Shown here in pieces: positions 1 to 8,499 of a stretch of DNA of 40,830 nucleotides. A model generated the notes under the pieces. That model had not been told where the DNA came from, did not search any database, and saw nothing but the letters and a program-made list of their open reading frames with translations. The first letter of the stretch is position 1. Each line of letters begins with the position of its first letter. This stretch comes from Planctomycetota bacterium (GTDB lineage Bacteria > Planctomycetota > Planctomycetia > Gemmatales > Gemmataceae). Position numbers and translations under genes: made by a program. Location of the stretch: positions 1 through 40,830 of the forward strand of contig JACOUH010000097.1 of assembly GCA_016177925.1 (NCBI GenBank), in the 5' to 3' direction.

Positions 1-100
1 AGTGCAGTCCGATCCCCGGCGAGCGGGGGGTGTCAACCCCCCGGTCTGTCGACAGACCGGGGGGTTGACACCCCCCGCTCGCCGGGGATCGGACTGCACT
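1..100. repeat. Perfect 100-bp palindrome containing repeat copy 1
   Basis: Bases 1-50 are the exact reverse complement of 51-100. The inner 66 bp (18-83, GGCGAGC...GCTCGCC) match the dispersed element also found at 1182-1247 and 3449-3509. The outer 17 bp on each side are not shared in full with the other copies, so the outermost symmetry may come from assembly fold-back at a contig end rather than biology. Confidence 0.9.
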
Positions 101-1587
101 TTTCGGTGAGCGACACCGGCATCGGCATCCCGCCAGACCGGCAGCAGGTGATCTTCAATGCGTTCGAGCAGGCGGACGGCTCGACGACGCGCGAGTACGG
201 CGGGACCGGCCTGGGGCTGGCGATCTCGGCGCGACTGGTCGCGCTGATGGGCGGACGCCTCGAGGTGGACAGTGAGCCGGGCGAGGGCAGCACCTTCCAC
301 TTCACGGCCCGCTTCGAGCTGGGACAGCAGGAGGTCGCCCGTCCGCCGTTGCCACCGTTGCCGCTGGAAAATCTGAGGGTTCTAGTGGTCGACGACAACG
401 CGACCAACCGTCGTATCCTCGAAGAGATGCTCGGCAGCTGGGGTCTGCGTCCCGTGCTGGCGGACAGCGCGGACGCTGCCCTGGAGTTGCTCGAACAGGC
501 CCGCGGCAATGGGGTGCCGTTCGCGTTGGCCCTGATCGACGTGCATATGCCGCACGCCGACGGCTTCGCCCTGGTCGAGTGGATGAAGCAGCGCCCCGGG
601 CTGGCAGACGCCGCAATCATGATGCTCACGTCCGGTGGGCAGCCGGGCGACCTGAAGCGCTGCCGCGAGTTGGGCATTCAGGCGTACCTGACCAAGCCGG
701 TCAAGCAGTCGGACCTGCTCGCCGGCATCGTTGCGGCCCTGGGGGTGGCGCCGGCCCGTGGCGAGGTGGCGCCGGCCCGGCCCGCCGGCCGCACCTCCGG
801 CCGGCGCATGCGCGTCTTGCTGGCGGAGGACAACCTCGTCAACCAGACGCTGGTCCTCCACCGGCTCGAGCAGCGCGGCGATAGCGTGGTAGTGGCGAAT
901 AACGGCCTCGAGGCGATCGAGGCCTGGCGGCGCGAACCGTTCGACGTGGTGCTGATGGACGTGCAGATGCCCGAACTGGGTGGCTTCGAGGCAACGGACC
1001 TGATCCGCAAACTGGAGGCGAGCGGCGTGGGACCGCGCCCCGGGACGCGCACGCCGATCATCGCCATGACGGCGCACGCGATGAAGGGCGACCGCGAGCG
1101 CTGCCTCGCCGCTGGTATGGACGGCTACGTCCCCAAGCCGATCCGCGTCGAGGATCTTTTCCAGGCCCTCGACAGCGTGGCGGCGAGCGGGGGGTGTGAA
1201 CCCCCCGGTCCGTCGACGTACCGGGGGGTTCACACCCCCCGCTCGCCTGAGATCGGACTGGATCGGGAGGAGATCCGCCAACGCGTCGGGGACGACCGGC
1301 AGCTACTGCGGATGATGGTGGAGGCGTTCTTCAAAGAGAGCCCGCATCTGCTGGCGGAACTGAGCGCCGCGGTGGCGACCGGAGACGCCGAGCGACTGCG
1401 GCGGGCGGCCCACACGCTCAAGAGCGCGGTCGGCACCTTTGGCGCCCACCAGGCCTTCGAGCTGGCGCGACAACTGGAGACGTTGGGTCGCGAGGAGAGG
1501 CTCGACGGCGCCGCCGAGGTCCGGACAGCTCTGGAGGGCTGCATCGCTCGATTGCGCCCGGCCCTTGTCGCGCTGACGGAAGAATGA
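1..1587 (+). CDS. Hybrid sensor histidine kinase, 3' part (HATPase-REC-REC-Hpt)
   Basis: The frame is open from the window edge, so the N-terminus (sensor and HisKA) is missing. Counting from the GTG at 106, an ATPase G1 box DTGIGI (residues 3-8) and G2 box [10 protein letters not shown] (32-41) are followed by receiver 1 (about 90-212, phospho-acceptor Asp145 in LIDVHMP). Receiver 2 spans about 235-354 (Asp285 in LMDVQMP), and a C-terminal Hpt domain carries His436 in HTLKS. The order matches BarA/ArcB-like phosphorelay kinases: ATP-driven autophosphorylation, then Asp to Hpt transfer. Two copies of a 66-bp palindromic repeat are read in the same phase, one before the G1 box (18-83) and one in the REC2-Hpt linker (1182-1247, encoding SGGCEPPG...). 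The output partner is not visible. Function by domain is firm; the signal sensed is unknown. Confidence 0.93.
   Translation, partial: SAVRSPASGGCQPPGLSTDRGVDTPRSPGIGLHFSVSDTGIGIPPDRQQVIFNAFEQADGSTTREYGGTGLGLAISARLVALMGGRLEVDSEPGEGSTFHFTARFELGQQEVARPPLPPLPLENLRVLVVDDNATNRRILEEMLGSWGLRPVLADSADAALELLEQARGNGVPFALALIDVHMPHADGFALVEWMKQRPGLADAAIMMLTSGGQPGDLKRCRELGIQAYLTKPVKQSDLLAGIVAALGVAPARGEVAPARPAGRTSGRRMRVLLAEDNLVNQTLVLHRLEQRGDSVVVANNGLEAIEAWRREPFDVVLMDVQMPELGGFEATDLIRKLEASGVGPRPGTRTPIIAMTAHAMKGDRERCLAAGMDGYVPKPIRVEDLFQALDSVAASGGCEPPGPSTYRGVHTPRSPEIGLDREEIRQRVGDDRQLLRMMVEAFFKESPHLLAELSAAVATGDAERLRRAAHTLKSAVGTFGAHQAFELARQLETLGREERLDGAAEVRTALEGCIARLRPALVALTEE
1182..1247. repeat. 66-bp palindromic element, copy 2 (inside CDS)
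   Basis: Near-perfect palindrome running GGCGAGCGGGGGGTGTGAAC ... GCTCGCC around a CGTCGACG centre. It has the same length and outline as the 18-83 copy. Each arm also holds a smaller G6/C6 hairpin. It is 22 codons long and is read through without a stop in the hybrid kinase linker. Confidence 0.9.
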
Positions 1588-1623
1588 ACCCCGCGGCCTG
1601 CCCTTCTCTTGTGGGGGAAGACC

Positions 1624-2406
1624 ATGCTGTCGCCCCGCGTTACGCTGTCTCTTTTGGCGTGTTTCGCCTTTTGCCCCGCGCTGGTAGGCGCGCCGCCCAC
1701 CGACGGAGACGGCGACCCGCTGCCGCCCGGTGCAGTCGCCCGCTCCCGTCCCGTCGACGGGACGGATGGGAAGGTCGCCTGTGTCGCCTTCGCCCCCGGC
1801 GGGAAGGTGCTCGCCACGGGGAGCAATGACACGACGGTCCTCTTCTGGGGCCTGGCCGGACCTACTGGGGACGGAAAGCAACCAGCGCCCGGAGAGAAGG
1901 AGTTGCAATCGCTGTGGGCCGACCTTGCCGGCGAGGATGCTGCGAAGGCGTACCGGGCGATCTGGGCGCTGGTCGCGTCGCCGCAGCAGGCGGTTCCGTT
2001 CCTGCGCAAGCACCTGAAGCCCGCCGTGCCCGCAGATGCGCAGAAGCTGAAGCAACTCCTAGCAGACCTCGACAGCCCGCGCTTCAGCGTCCGTGAGAAG
2101 GCGATCCAGGAGTTGGCGAAGCTCGGCGACCTGGCCGAGCCGGGCCTGAGGCGCGTGCTGGAGGGAAAGCCCTCGCTGGAAGTGCGACAGCGCGTCGAGC
2201 GGCTGCTGGAGCAGTTGCAAGGCCCGGTCGTCACGCCCGATCGGCTGCGTGAAATTCGGGCGGTCGAGGCGCTGGAACACATGGGCACGGCGGAAGCACG
2301 CCGGCTGCTGAAGGAGTTGGCGGCCGGAGCAGCGGGGGCTCGGCTCACCCGAGAAGCGACCGCGGCTGACGCGAGGCTCTCCGCGCGTTCGGCACCGCTG
2401 AAGTGA
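1624..2406 (+). CDS. Secreted WD40/HEAT-like remnant protein
   Basis: A 260-aa protein started at the ATG preceded by GGGGGAAG; a TTG five codons upstream is less likely. Residues 1-22 are a signal peptide (LSLLACFAFCPALVGA). A single WD40 blade follows (VACVAFAPGGKVLATGSND..VLFW), then an alpha-helical HEAT-like region (about 90-255) with the LDSPRFSVREKAIQEL and RLTREATAA phrases of planctomycete WD40/HEAT proteins. Family members normally carry many blades between the LPPGAVAR phrase and the final blade; here they are absent, which suggests internal deletion by recombination between blades. A propeller cannot form from one blade, so function is doubtful. It starts 36 nt after the kinase stop and could be cotranscribed. 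Confidence 0.7.
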   Translation: MLSPRVTLSLLACFAFCPALVGAPPTDGDGDPLPPGAVARSRPVDGTDGKVACVAFAPGGKVLATGSNDTTVLFWGLAGPTGDGKQPAPGEKELQSLWADLAGEDAAKAYRAIWALVASPQQAVPFLRKHLKPAVPADAQKLKQLLADLDSPRFSVREKAIQELAKLGDLAEPGLRRVLEGKPSLEVRQRVERLLEQLQGPVVTPDRLREIRAVEALEHMGTAEARRLLKELAAGAAGARLTREATAADARLSARSAPLK

Positions 2407-2442
2407 GAACTCGCACCCAGGGGAAGTTGGAAACTTGCCCAC

Positions 2443-3354
2443 CTAGCGCTGGACGGTGGGCACGATCCTCGGCGGGGCCTCGAGTCGGCTGACCTGGGCG
2501 GCGAGAATCTCTTCCGGAGTGCTCAGGAGGCGAGCTAGGCGCGGACGCATGGGCCCCGGGGTCGGGTTCGTCCGCAGCTGCTGCAAGTAGGCGAGCAGAA
2601 CCGGCTTCGTCTCGGGCCGGCCGCGCAGCATCAGGTAGGCCCATGCCCACGCCTCGCGGTACTCGCCCGGCGTCATCTGCTGCACCTGTCCCAGTCGCTC
2701 GAGCCGTGCCAGATCCGGGCGGAACCCTTCTCCCGTCGGCCGGCGCATCTCTGTCAGGTGCGCCTCGTTGATCCCTGCCCGGTCCGGCGGAAGCTCGAAA
2801 TACTCGGCCAGTCCCTCGTCCAACCAGATCGGCACGTCCTTCAGGACGCTGTGCAAGAGCGCGTGGGTCAACTCGTGACGCAGGTCCTGTCGGACGCGGT
2901 CGCCCCAGGAGGTGAAGACGAGCAAGTCCTCGCCGCCCACGCGCGGCTGGGCGATGAAGAAGGCCCGCCGCTTCGGCAGGTCCGGGTAGCGCGACCGCAT
3001 GAAGGCCTCGTACTGCTCGCGATCCTCGAAAAGATAGACGTACACGGGCGTCTCCGCCGAGGGGAGTTGCAACTCCTTGTATACCTGGTCGCGCAAGCCG
3101 GCCAGCTCGGTGAACAGCGGCAGGTCGCGTTTCAACTCGAAGTCCGACAGGAAGACATACGGGGCAACGCGGACGGAATACTTGCACGGCTTGCTGACGC
3201 CGCCAGCGGAAGTCGTATCGACCTCCTTGGCGGGGGGTGTATCACTCTTTTCGGGCCGGTTGGGGAAGAAGTTGAGACTGCGGCAACCGGGGCCGACGCA
3301 GACCAGGACGCCCAGGAGCAGGACGGCGAGACAGGCGTACGACCACTTGCTCAT
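2443..3354 (-). CDS. DUF1570-like zinc metallopeptidase lipoprotein
   Basis: 303 aa. The chosen ATG is followed by a lipoprotein signal (hydrophobic residues 7-20, lipobox GPGC with Cys24). The upstream extension of the open frame runs through a repeat and is not coding. The catalytic motif is HELTH (His160, Glu161, His164), followed by a downstream WLDEGLAEYFE segment that supplies the third, glutamate ligand (Glu180 or Glu184), as in gluzincin 'MA-like' peptidases. Likely membrane-anchored on the periplasmic side. It converges on the WD40 remnant with a 36-nt gap. Substrate unknown. Confidence 0.8.
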   Translation of the reverse strand: MSKWSYACLAVLLLGVLVCVGPGCRSLNFFPNRPEKSDTPPAKEVDTTSAGGVSKPCKYSVRVAPYVFLSDFELKRDLPLFTELAGLRDQVYKELQLPSAETPVYVYLFEDREQYEAFMRSRYPDLPKRRAFFIAQPRVGGEDLLVFTSWGDRVRQDLRHELTHALLHSVLKDVPIWLDEGLAEYFELPPDRAGINEAHLTEMRRPTGEGFRPDLARLERLGQVQQMTPGEYREAWAWAYLMLRGRPETKPVLLAYLQQLRTNPTPGPMRPRLARLLSTPEEILAAQVSRLEAPPRIVPTVQR

Positions 3355-3448
3355 CTTCTCGGGTCCCCCTGGTCTCCGTATGGCAGTCCGCGAAGGGGCG
3401 GATAGTATCCGCCCTCGCGTGTGGATGCAAGCCGGACCGCTGCATTGT

Positions 3449-3509
3449 GGCGAGCGGGGGGTGTGAACCCCCCGGTCAGTTACCGGGGGGTTCACACCCC
3501 CCGCTCGCC
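3449..3509. repeat. Palindromic element, copy 3 (intergenic, 61 bp)
   Basis: Same arms as copies 1 and 2 (GGCGAGCGGGGGGTGTGAAC with its reverse complement) but a shorter centre (GGTCAGTTACC). It begins 4 nt after the stop codon of the minus-strand kinase gene, so in the transcript it would fold as a long 3' hairpin. There is no T-run after it. Confidence 0.9.
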
Positions 3510-3513
3510 AAGG

Positions 3514-5256
3514 TCAACCCAACGGCCGGCCGTGGCGGGCGTTCCGTGCAATTTTTGCCCGCGTGGCGCGGTCGATCTCGTGCCACCAACTTTTCCAGCC
3601 CGCCCGGCCGTGCAGGCCCCACGCCAGGTAGATGCGCAGGAAGCGCAACTTGTCCGTGCGGCTGAGGACTCCGTCGTCGATGAAGCTCGCGTGCAGGCGG
3701 GCCAGGTTCTGCACCTTGCGCCGACGTCCGAGGCGCCGGTATTGGTGAACCCCCACCAGGTCGATCAGCCAGACACTCGATGAAGTCAGCGGCCAGTGAT
3801 CGAGCGGTTCCGTCGAGGCGTCCTGCCGGACCGACGGGTCACGCACCACCAGCACGTTCGCCGCCTTGAGGTCGCGGTGCGACACGCCGCGGTCGTGCAG
3901 GTCGCGCACCAGCCGCGCTACTCTTTCGAGGACTGCCCGGATCGCCATACAACGTTGCTCTGCCGGCAGCAGGCGCACCCGCGCCCGGAAGGCGTGCAGG
4001 TCTTCGGCGGCTTCGATCTTGGCGGTCAGCAGGTAGCCCTCGTGCGCAAGGCCATGCCGCCGCCGATGGAAGACGGCAAGAGGACGCGGCGTCGGTAGCC
4101 AGCGCAGGCGCAGGGCGTGGCCGTTCAGCCACGACCGCAGCGCCGGCGCCGGCCGCAGCAGCGCCAACCACGGGTCGCTCCGTGACGTCACGCGGAAGCG
4201 CTTGCAGATCACGCGTCGCACCATCCCGTTGATAGGAAGGTCGATCTCGGCGACCGTCGTACTCCGTGAATCTTTCAGCAGGCGGGCGCCGGCCTGGCAG
4301 AAGGGCCGGTCCGGGTCGGCGAGCAGGGCGTCGAGGGCCGAGGGGTCGAGGTCGGTGACGGCGTGGCCGGACGCGACAGCGGAACGGACGCGCCGAAAGC
4401 GGCGGTTGTTCTCCAGGCAGCGGCCCTCCAGCCCGTGCCAGAAATCGCGATTCGATGCTGTGGTGTGCTCCTCCACCTCGCGCATCCGTTTTGTGCAGAT
4501 ACCGCCCGTCCCGTCGCCATTCCCTCTTTCCCGTCGCCTGGCGCAGTAGGCGTGCCAGAAGCGGAGGCGATCGGAGCGCGTCGCCCGCAGCACGAACCAG
4601 CGGTTGATGATGACGAGGTTGTCGCGACTCGCCCGCCAGTCGAGCCGCGACGTCAGCCGCACCGCGTGCAGGTCGATCAGGTACAGCCGCGGCCGGTCCC
4701 CGGTGAGGTCGAGGAGGATGTTGCCCGCGTGCAGGTCGTGATGGATGATGCCCGCATCGTGCATGTCAGCGAGCAGGTGCCCCAGCACCACGGCGATGCG
4801 CTGCCGAAGACGGGTCTGTCTCGACGCGGGCAGCGTGGGCAGCACCTGCTCGAGGAAAGTGTTGAGCTGCTGGGTGTTCTCCAGCGCGAGCGTGAGGAGG
4901 AAGCTATCGCCCGGGCCTCGCGCCGGCTCCCCCGCCGCGAGCGGGACGAACGTTGGCACGCCTCGGGCGGCGAGGGCGAGGGTACGGTCGTATTCCGCCA
5001 GCGCCTTGCCCGGCCGGGCCCAGGCCCGCAGCCAGCCGCGCGCGTCGAGCAAGCGGTTGTGCTTGACATAGAAGTGCAGCCCCGGCAAGCGAACCTCATA
5101 GACGGTGCGGTGCGGCGCGTGTTTGATCACGGTCGCCTCGCCGCGGCGCAGCCACTCGGACAGGCGCAGCCCCGTCTCGCCGAGAAGCAGGGCCCGCTGT
5201 TCGGCCTGCACTCTCCAGCGGAACCCGCCGACCGCCACCTCGATCGATTCGGACAT
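3514..5256 (-). CDS. Tandem lipopolysaccharide-kinase (WaaP/KdkA-like) protein
   Basis: About 580 aa with two protein-kinase-like folds of the LPS core heptose/Kdo kinase family. Numbering from the first of two adjacent Met codons, domain 1 has the catalytic loop HHDLHAGNILL (Asp175) and metal-binding LIDLHAV (Asp196). Domain 2 has ICKRF (Lys353), SHRDLKAANVLV (Asp463) and LIDLVGV (Asp500). Both sets of catalytic residues look intact. The second ATG is preferred because GAGAGAGG lies only 1 nt from the first (5259) but 4 nt from the second. It follows the glycosyltransferase by about 20 nt, suggesting a joint role in cell-surface glycan or lipid A core synthesis. Cytoplasmic; the acceptor is unknown. 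Confidence 0.85.
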   Translation of the reverse strand: MSESIEVAVGGFRWRVQAEQRALLLGETGLRLSEWLRRGEATVIKHAPHRTVYEVRLPGLHFYVKHNRLLDARGWLRAWARPGKALAEYDRTLALAARGVPTFVPLAAGEPARGPGDSFLLTLALENTQQLNTFLEQVLPTLPASRQTRLRQRIAVVLGHLLADMHDAGIIHHDLHAGNILLDLTGDRPRLYLIDLHAVRLTSRLDWRASRDNLVIINRWFVLRATRSDRLRFWHAYCARRRERGNGDGTGGICTKRMREVEEHTTASNRDFWHGLEGRCLENNRRFRRVRSAVASGHAVTDLDPSALDALLADPDRPFCQAGARLLKDSRSTTVAEIDLPINGMVRRVICKRFRVTSRSDPWLALLRPAPALRSWLNGHALRLRWLPTPRPLAVFHRRRHGLAHEGYLLTAKIEAAEDLHAFRARVRLLPAEQRCMAIRAVLERVARLVRDLHDRGVSHRDLKAANVLVVRDPSVRQDASTEPLDHWPLTSSSVWLIDLVGVHQYRRLGRRRKVQNLARLHASFIDDGVLSRTDKLRFLRIYLAWGLHGRAGWKSWWHEIDRATRAKIARNARHGRPLG

Positions 5257-5277
5257 CATGCCTCTCTCAGGGAGCCG

Positions 5278-6324
5278 TCAACCAGCCCGAAGCGCTCGCG
5301 AGGGCTTCCCTCGCTCTTCTCGACCCAGGTGTTCGAGCAGTTCGAGCCAGAGGGCCGCGCCGGCGTCGACGCTGAACTCGGCCTCGACGCGCGCGCGGGC
5401 GGCGCGGCCCATGCGACGTCGCAGGTCCGGGTCGCCGGCGAGGCAGCGCACTGCCTCGACCCACTCTTGCGGGGTCTCGGCCAGAAATCCTGTCTCGCCG
5501 TGTCGCACCATCTCTGCTTGCACACCCACGGGATTGGCGACGACGGGCAACCCGGCGGCCATGTACTGCAGCACCTTCAGACCGCACTTGCCCCGGCTCC
5601 ACAGGTCGTCGGGCACCCAGGCGATGCCGACATCTGCCTCCGCCAGCGCATGCGCCTCGCCAGCCTCCGACCAGGGACACTCCTCCACGGGCAGGGATCG
5701 CAGCCGCAGGAAGCGGTCGCAGACCAGTTTGAGGCGCACGCCCGGACATTCCGCGCCGAGCGTCTCCAACAGCGGGGTGATCGCCTCCAACCCCTTCAGC
5801 GTGCTCGACGAGCCGATCCAGACCAGCTGCACCCCCGCGCCGCACCGCGTGTGCTTGGCGAGGGAGTAGACGGCAGGGTTCACGCAGGTCGGGATGACGC
5901 GGGCGGTGCCGCCGTGCTGGCGAGCCGAGTCGGCGAGGTACGAATTGCCTGCGACGACGGCATCGGCAACGCGGACTGTCGCAGCGAAGCGACGCAGCCG
6001 CCTGCAATCGTGTAACCCTTTCGGCGAGTAAGAATCTCTCAGAAAGACGGCATCGTCGAGGTCGAAGAGCATTCGCCGCACGCGGCGGCGGAGAGGCCGC
6101 AGTTGCCACACCGGAAGGAGGCGCCGCTGCAGGATAACGGCATCGGCGTGGCGCAGGTCGGAGCCGAGCCACAGCCGTCCCCAGAGGTCGGACGGAAAGG
6201 AGCGCAGTTCCAGGTGATGGCCGGCCGCGCGCAGCTGCGAGCGGAACGCAGCGAGTCGGTAGCGGCAGCAGACGTGGTCGGGCGAGTCGACCAGTGCGAC
6301 CAGATGCACGCGACGGTCCTCCAT
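5278..6324 (-). CDS. Group 1 (GT4-type) glycosyltransferase
   Basis: 348 aa. The ATG lies 11 nt after the smpB stop; the longer open frame upstream overlaps smpB and is rejected. The C-terminal half has the GT-B donor-binding pattern: LVWIGSSSTLKG (start of the second Rossmann domain), IAWVPDDLWSRGKCGLKVLQYMAAGLPVVAN (the family's E/G-rich donor loop), then GFLAETPQEW and a terminal helix. The N-terminal half is variable, with a LFDLDDAVF motif common in this family. Retaining transfer from a nucleotide-sugar is expected. Position between smpB and the WaaP-like kinase suggests surface polysaccharide or LPS-core assembly. Donor and acceptor unknown. Confidence 0.88.
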   Translation of the reverse strand: MEDRRVHLVALVDSPDHVCCRYRLAAFRSQLRAAGHHLELRSFPSDLWGRLWLGSDLRHADAVILQRRLLPVWQLRPLRRRVRRMLFDLDDAVFLRDSYSPKGLHDCRRLRRFAATVRVADAVVAGNSYLADSARQHGGTARVIPTCVNPAVYSLAKHTRCGAGVQLVWIGSSSTLKGLEAITPLLETLGAECPGVRLKLVCDRFLRLRSLPVEECPWSEAGEAHALAEADVGIAWVPDDLWSRGKCGLKVLQYMAAGLPVVANPVGVQAEMVRHGETGFLAETPQEWVEAVRCLAGDPDLRRRMGRAARARVEAEFSVDAGAALWLELLEHLGREERGKPSRALRAG

Positions 6325-6335
6325 GACCGGAGCGC

Positions 6336-6818
6336 TCAGCGTCTCCGCTGGGAAAGTTCGCGCTTGATTTCGCGCTGGGCGTCGGCCTTTTTCTTCGCCT
6401 CGCGTTTGTCGAACAACTGTTTTCCGCGCGCCACCGCCAGCTCGACTTTCGCCAGGCCGTTCTTGAAGTAGATGCGCAGCGGGACGAGCGTGAAGCCGCG
6501 TTCGGAGGCCTTGCCGGCGAAGCGGGCAATTTCGCGGCGGTGCAGCAGCAGCTTGCGCGGCCGCTTCGGCTTGTGATTCATGCGATTCCCCATCGAGTAT
6601 TCGGGGATGTCGCTGCCGAGCAGCCAGACCTCGCCGCCGTCGACCTTGGCGTAGGCGTTCTCCAGACTGGAGCTGCCCTCGCGCAGGCTCTTGACCTCGG
6701 TCCCGGTCAGGACAAGCCCACACTCCAGCGACTCGAGGATCTCGTAGTCGTGCAGCGCGCGCTTGTTCCTGCAAATCGTCTTGATGCCTTCGGGGTCTTT
6801 ATTCTTTTGTCGCGCCAT
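6336..6818 (-). CDS. smpB: SsrA-binding protein SmpB
   Basis: 160 aa, the usual length. Begins MARQKNKDPEG and contains the hallmark sequences NKRALHDYEILE, GLVLTGTEVKSLREG, NAYAKVDGGEVWLLG, RPRKLLLHRREI and KGLAK-like NGLAKVELAVARGKQLFDKRE, with the basic C-terminal tail that follows the mRNA path. Binds tmRNA and delivers it to stalled ribosomes in trans-translation. The internal ATG 33 nt into the longer frame is chosen because it gives the canonical N-terminus. No ssrA gene is visible in this window. It is 58 nt downstream of the S41 protease gene on the same strand. Confidence 0.97.
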   Translation of the reverse strand: MARQKNKDPEGIKTICRNKRALHDYEILESLECGLVLTGTEVKSLREGSSSLENAYAKVDGGEVWLLGSDIPEYSMGNRMNHKPKRPRKLLLHRREIARFAGKASERGFTLVPLRIYFKNGLAKVELAVARGKQLFDKREAKKKADAQREIKRELSQRRR

Positions 6819-6876
6819 GGCTGCATTTGTCTCCGCGGTCCATCGTAGCAAGTGCGGTGCCCGGCGCGAACGGGAT

Positions 6877-8499
6877 TCACTCCGTCCGCTTCCTTTCTCC
6901 CGTCTTCGCCGCCTTCTGCCTCTGTACTTTTTGTGTCTCCTTGCGCCTGTTCGCCGCTTTCTTCATCGCTTCGAGAACACCACGGCGAGCTACTTCGCGC
7001 TGGGGATCGGACGCGGGGTCGTCCAGCGGCAGCGCCTGCGTCGACGTCCCGGGCCGCAGGGTCTGCTGCTCCCACCCCTCGCGCAGGCGACGGTCGAAAT
7101 CGGCCGAGACGCGGTACTCCAGATCGGGCGAGGGCCAGACACGCCACTCGCTGCGCCGATGCGCTGGCCGGGGCTGCGGCTCCTTGTCGCCGGGACGGAT
7201 GAACTCGCCGCTGGTCAGCCGGATGGTGGCGCCCGGCAGGTTGGCGAACAGCGTGGTCTGCACACTCGTCTTGCCGCGCGTCCGCTGACCGGCGACAGCG
7301 GCGCGCTTGTGGTCCTGCAAGGCCGCCGCGATCAGCTCCGCCCCGCCGCTGGTCTGCCCGTTGACGAGCACGACCACGGGCAAATCGAGGAAGCGTTTCG
7401 GCTGCAAGTTGTGATACTCGTGCGGCTTCTCGTTGCGGCTCGTGACGGTCGCCAGGACGACGTCGCCAAGGAACAGCCCGGCGATGCCGAGGGCCTCGTC
7501 GAGGAACCCCCCCGGGCACCAGCGCAGGTCAAGGATCAGGCCACGCAACGCTTCTTCATGCCGCTCCAGCACCTCGCGCAGGTCGTCGGCGACGCCGCGG
7601 TTCAGGCCCGCGATGCGGACGTGAGCGATCTTGTTCGTCCGATCGAGGAAGAAGTCCCACGAGTTGTTGTCGCTGCGGACCACGCCGAGGACGCTCTCGG
7701 GCCGCCCCGTCTGGAACTCCAGGGCGACGTTCCAGGGCTTGCGTCCCGGCCGCGACACGGTGAGGCGTACCGGCCGCAGCGGGCGGCCATCGAGCGCGTC
7801 GGACGGGTCGGGGGCGGGGGCGAGACCAACGGAGGCGACGAGGCCGCCACGATGGAGCAGGCCAGCGGCCTGGGCGGACGTGGTCCCTCGCTTGATCGGC
7901 CGGGTGTCAATATGAGTAAGGACATCGCCGGGCAGCAAGCCGGCTTTCTGCGCGGGGCCGCCGGGATGCACCTTGCGGATGCGCAGCGGGCCGACGCCGG
8001 CGTTGTCCTCTAGCTCAAGGCCGATGCCGACGGGCTGGTCGCCCCAGGGCTGGTCCTTGCGTCCCTCCTCCGTAACTACGGCGCAGTACGGGTCGAGCAA
8101 CTTCATCATCGCCTGGCAGCTGACCAGAAGGGCCTTCGGCTCGCGCAGCTCGTCGCACGCGCCGAGCCGCTCGCGCGTCTGGATGAGGAACTCGATGAGT
8201 CCCGTGTCGTCGGGGCGCCGGTGGAGTTCGGCGCGCAGGCCCGGCGGCGCCGGCTGGCGGCCCTCCTCGAACAGCCCGGACAGGCCCGCGTGCAGGAGGT
8301 CGGCGCGAGAGACGGGACGCACGTAGGCGAGGGAAATCTGGCTGGCGACGCTGAGCAGTTGCTGGGCGTAGTTCAGCGACTCGGCGCGGAGTTGTTCGCG
8401 GGCGGCGGGGCCCAGGGCGGGGCCAGCCGAGGGCGCCGGGGCCGCCGTCAGCGCGGGGGAAGCCAGGAGCAGGCAGAGAGTTGCCCGTAGAACGCGCAT
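6877..8499 (-). CDS. S41 family (CtpA-like) periplasmic protease with PDZ domain
   Basis: 540 aa with signal peptide MRVLRATLCLLLASPALTAA and an AAAGGA ribosome site 5 nt before the ATG. A PDZ domain lies at about 155-225 (GIGLELEDN...VHPGGPAQKAGLLPGDVLTHID). The tail-specific protease core follows (about 290-425): LRGLILDLRWCPGGFLDEA, VVVLVNGQTSGGAELIAAAL and GQRTRGKTSVQ. Lys410 matches the general-base lysine. The nucleophile motif is unusual: compared with the SASASE of CtpA/CtpB, the expected Ser position (385) is Gly and Ser384 is one residue earlier. Probably processes exported proteins, but activity is uncertain. The C-terminal tail is Lys/Arg-rich. It may be cotranscribed with smpB. 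Confidence 0.88.
   Translation of the reverse strand: MRVLRATLCLLLASPALTAAPAPSAGPALGPAAREQLRAESLNYAQQLLSVASQISLAYVRPVSRADLLHAGLSGLFEEGRQPAPPGLRAELHRRPDDTGLIEFLIQTRERLGACDELREPKALLVSCQAMMKLLDPYCAVVTEEGRKDQPWGDQPVGIGLELEDNAGVGPLRIRKVHPGGPAQKAGLLPGDVLTHIDTRPIKRGTTSAQAAGLLHRGGLVASVGLAPAPDPSDALDGRPLRPVRLTVSRPGRKPWNVALEFQTGRPESVLGVVRSDNNSWDFFLDRTNKIAHVRIAGLNRGVADDLREVLERHEEALRGLILDLRWCPGGFLDEALGIAGLFLGDVVLATVTSRNEKPHEYHNLQPKRFLDLPVVVLVNGQTSGGAELIAAALQDHKRAAVAGQRTRGKTSVQTTLFANLPGATIRLTSGEFIRPGDKEPQPRPAHRRSEWRVWPSPDLEYRVSADFDRRLREGWEQQTLRPGTSTQALPLDDPASDPQREVARRGVLEAMKKAANRRKETQKVQRQKAAKTGERKRTE

Noticed and set aside
382-1281. Minus-strand frame of 299 codons
   Set aside because: Shadow of the hybrid kinase receiver domains.
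4363-6015. Long plus-strand open frame (550 codons)
   Set aside because: Antisense to the glycosyltransferase and WaaP-like genes; its translation is Arg/Gln/His-rich with no family signature.
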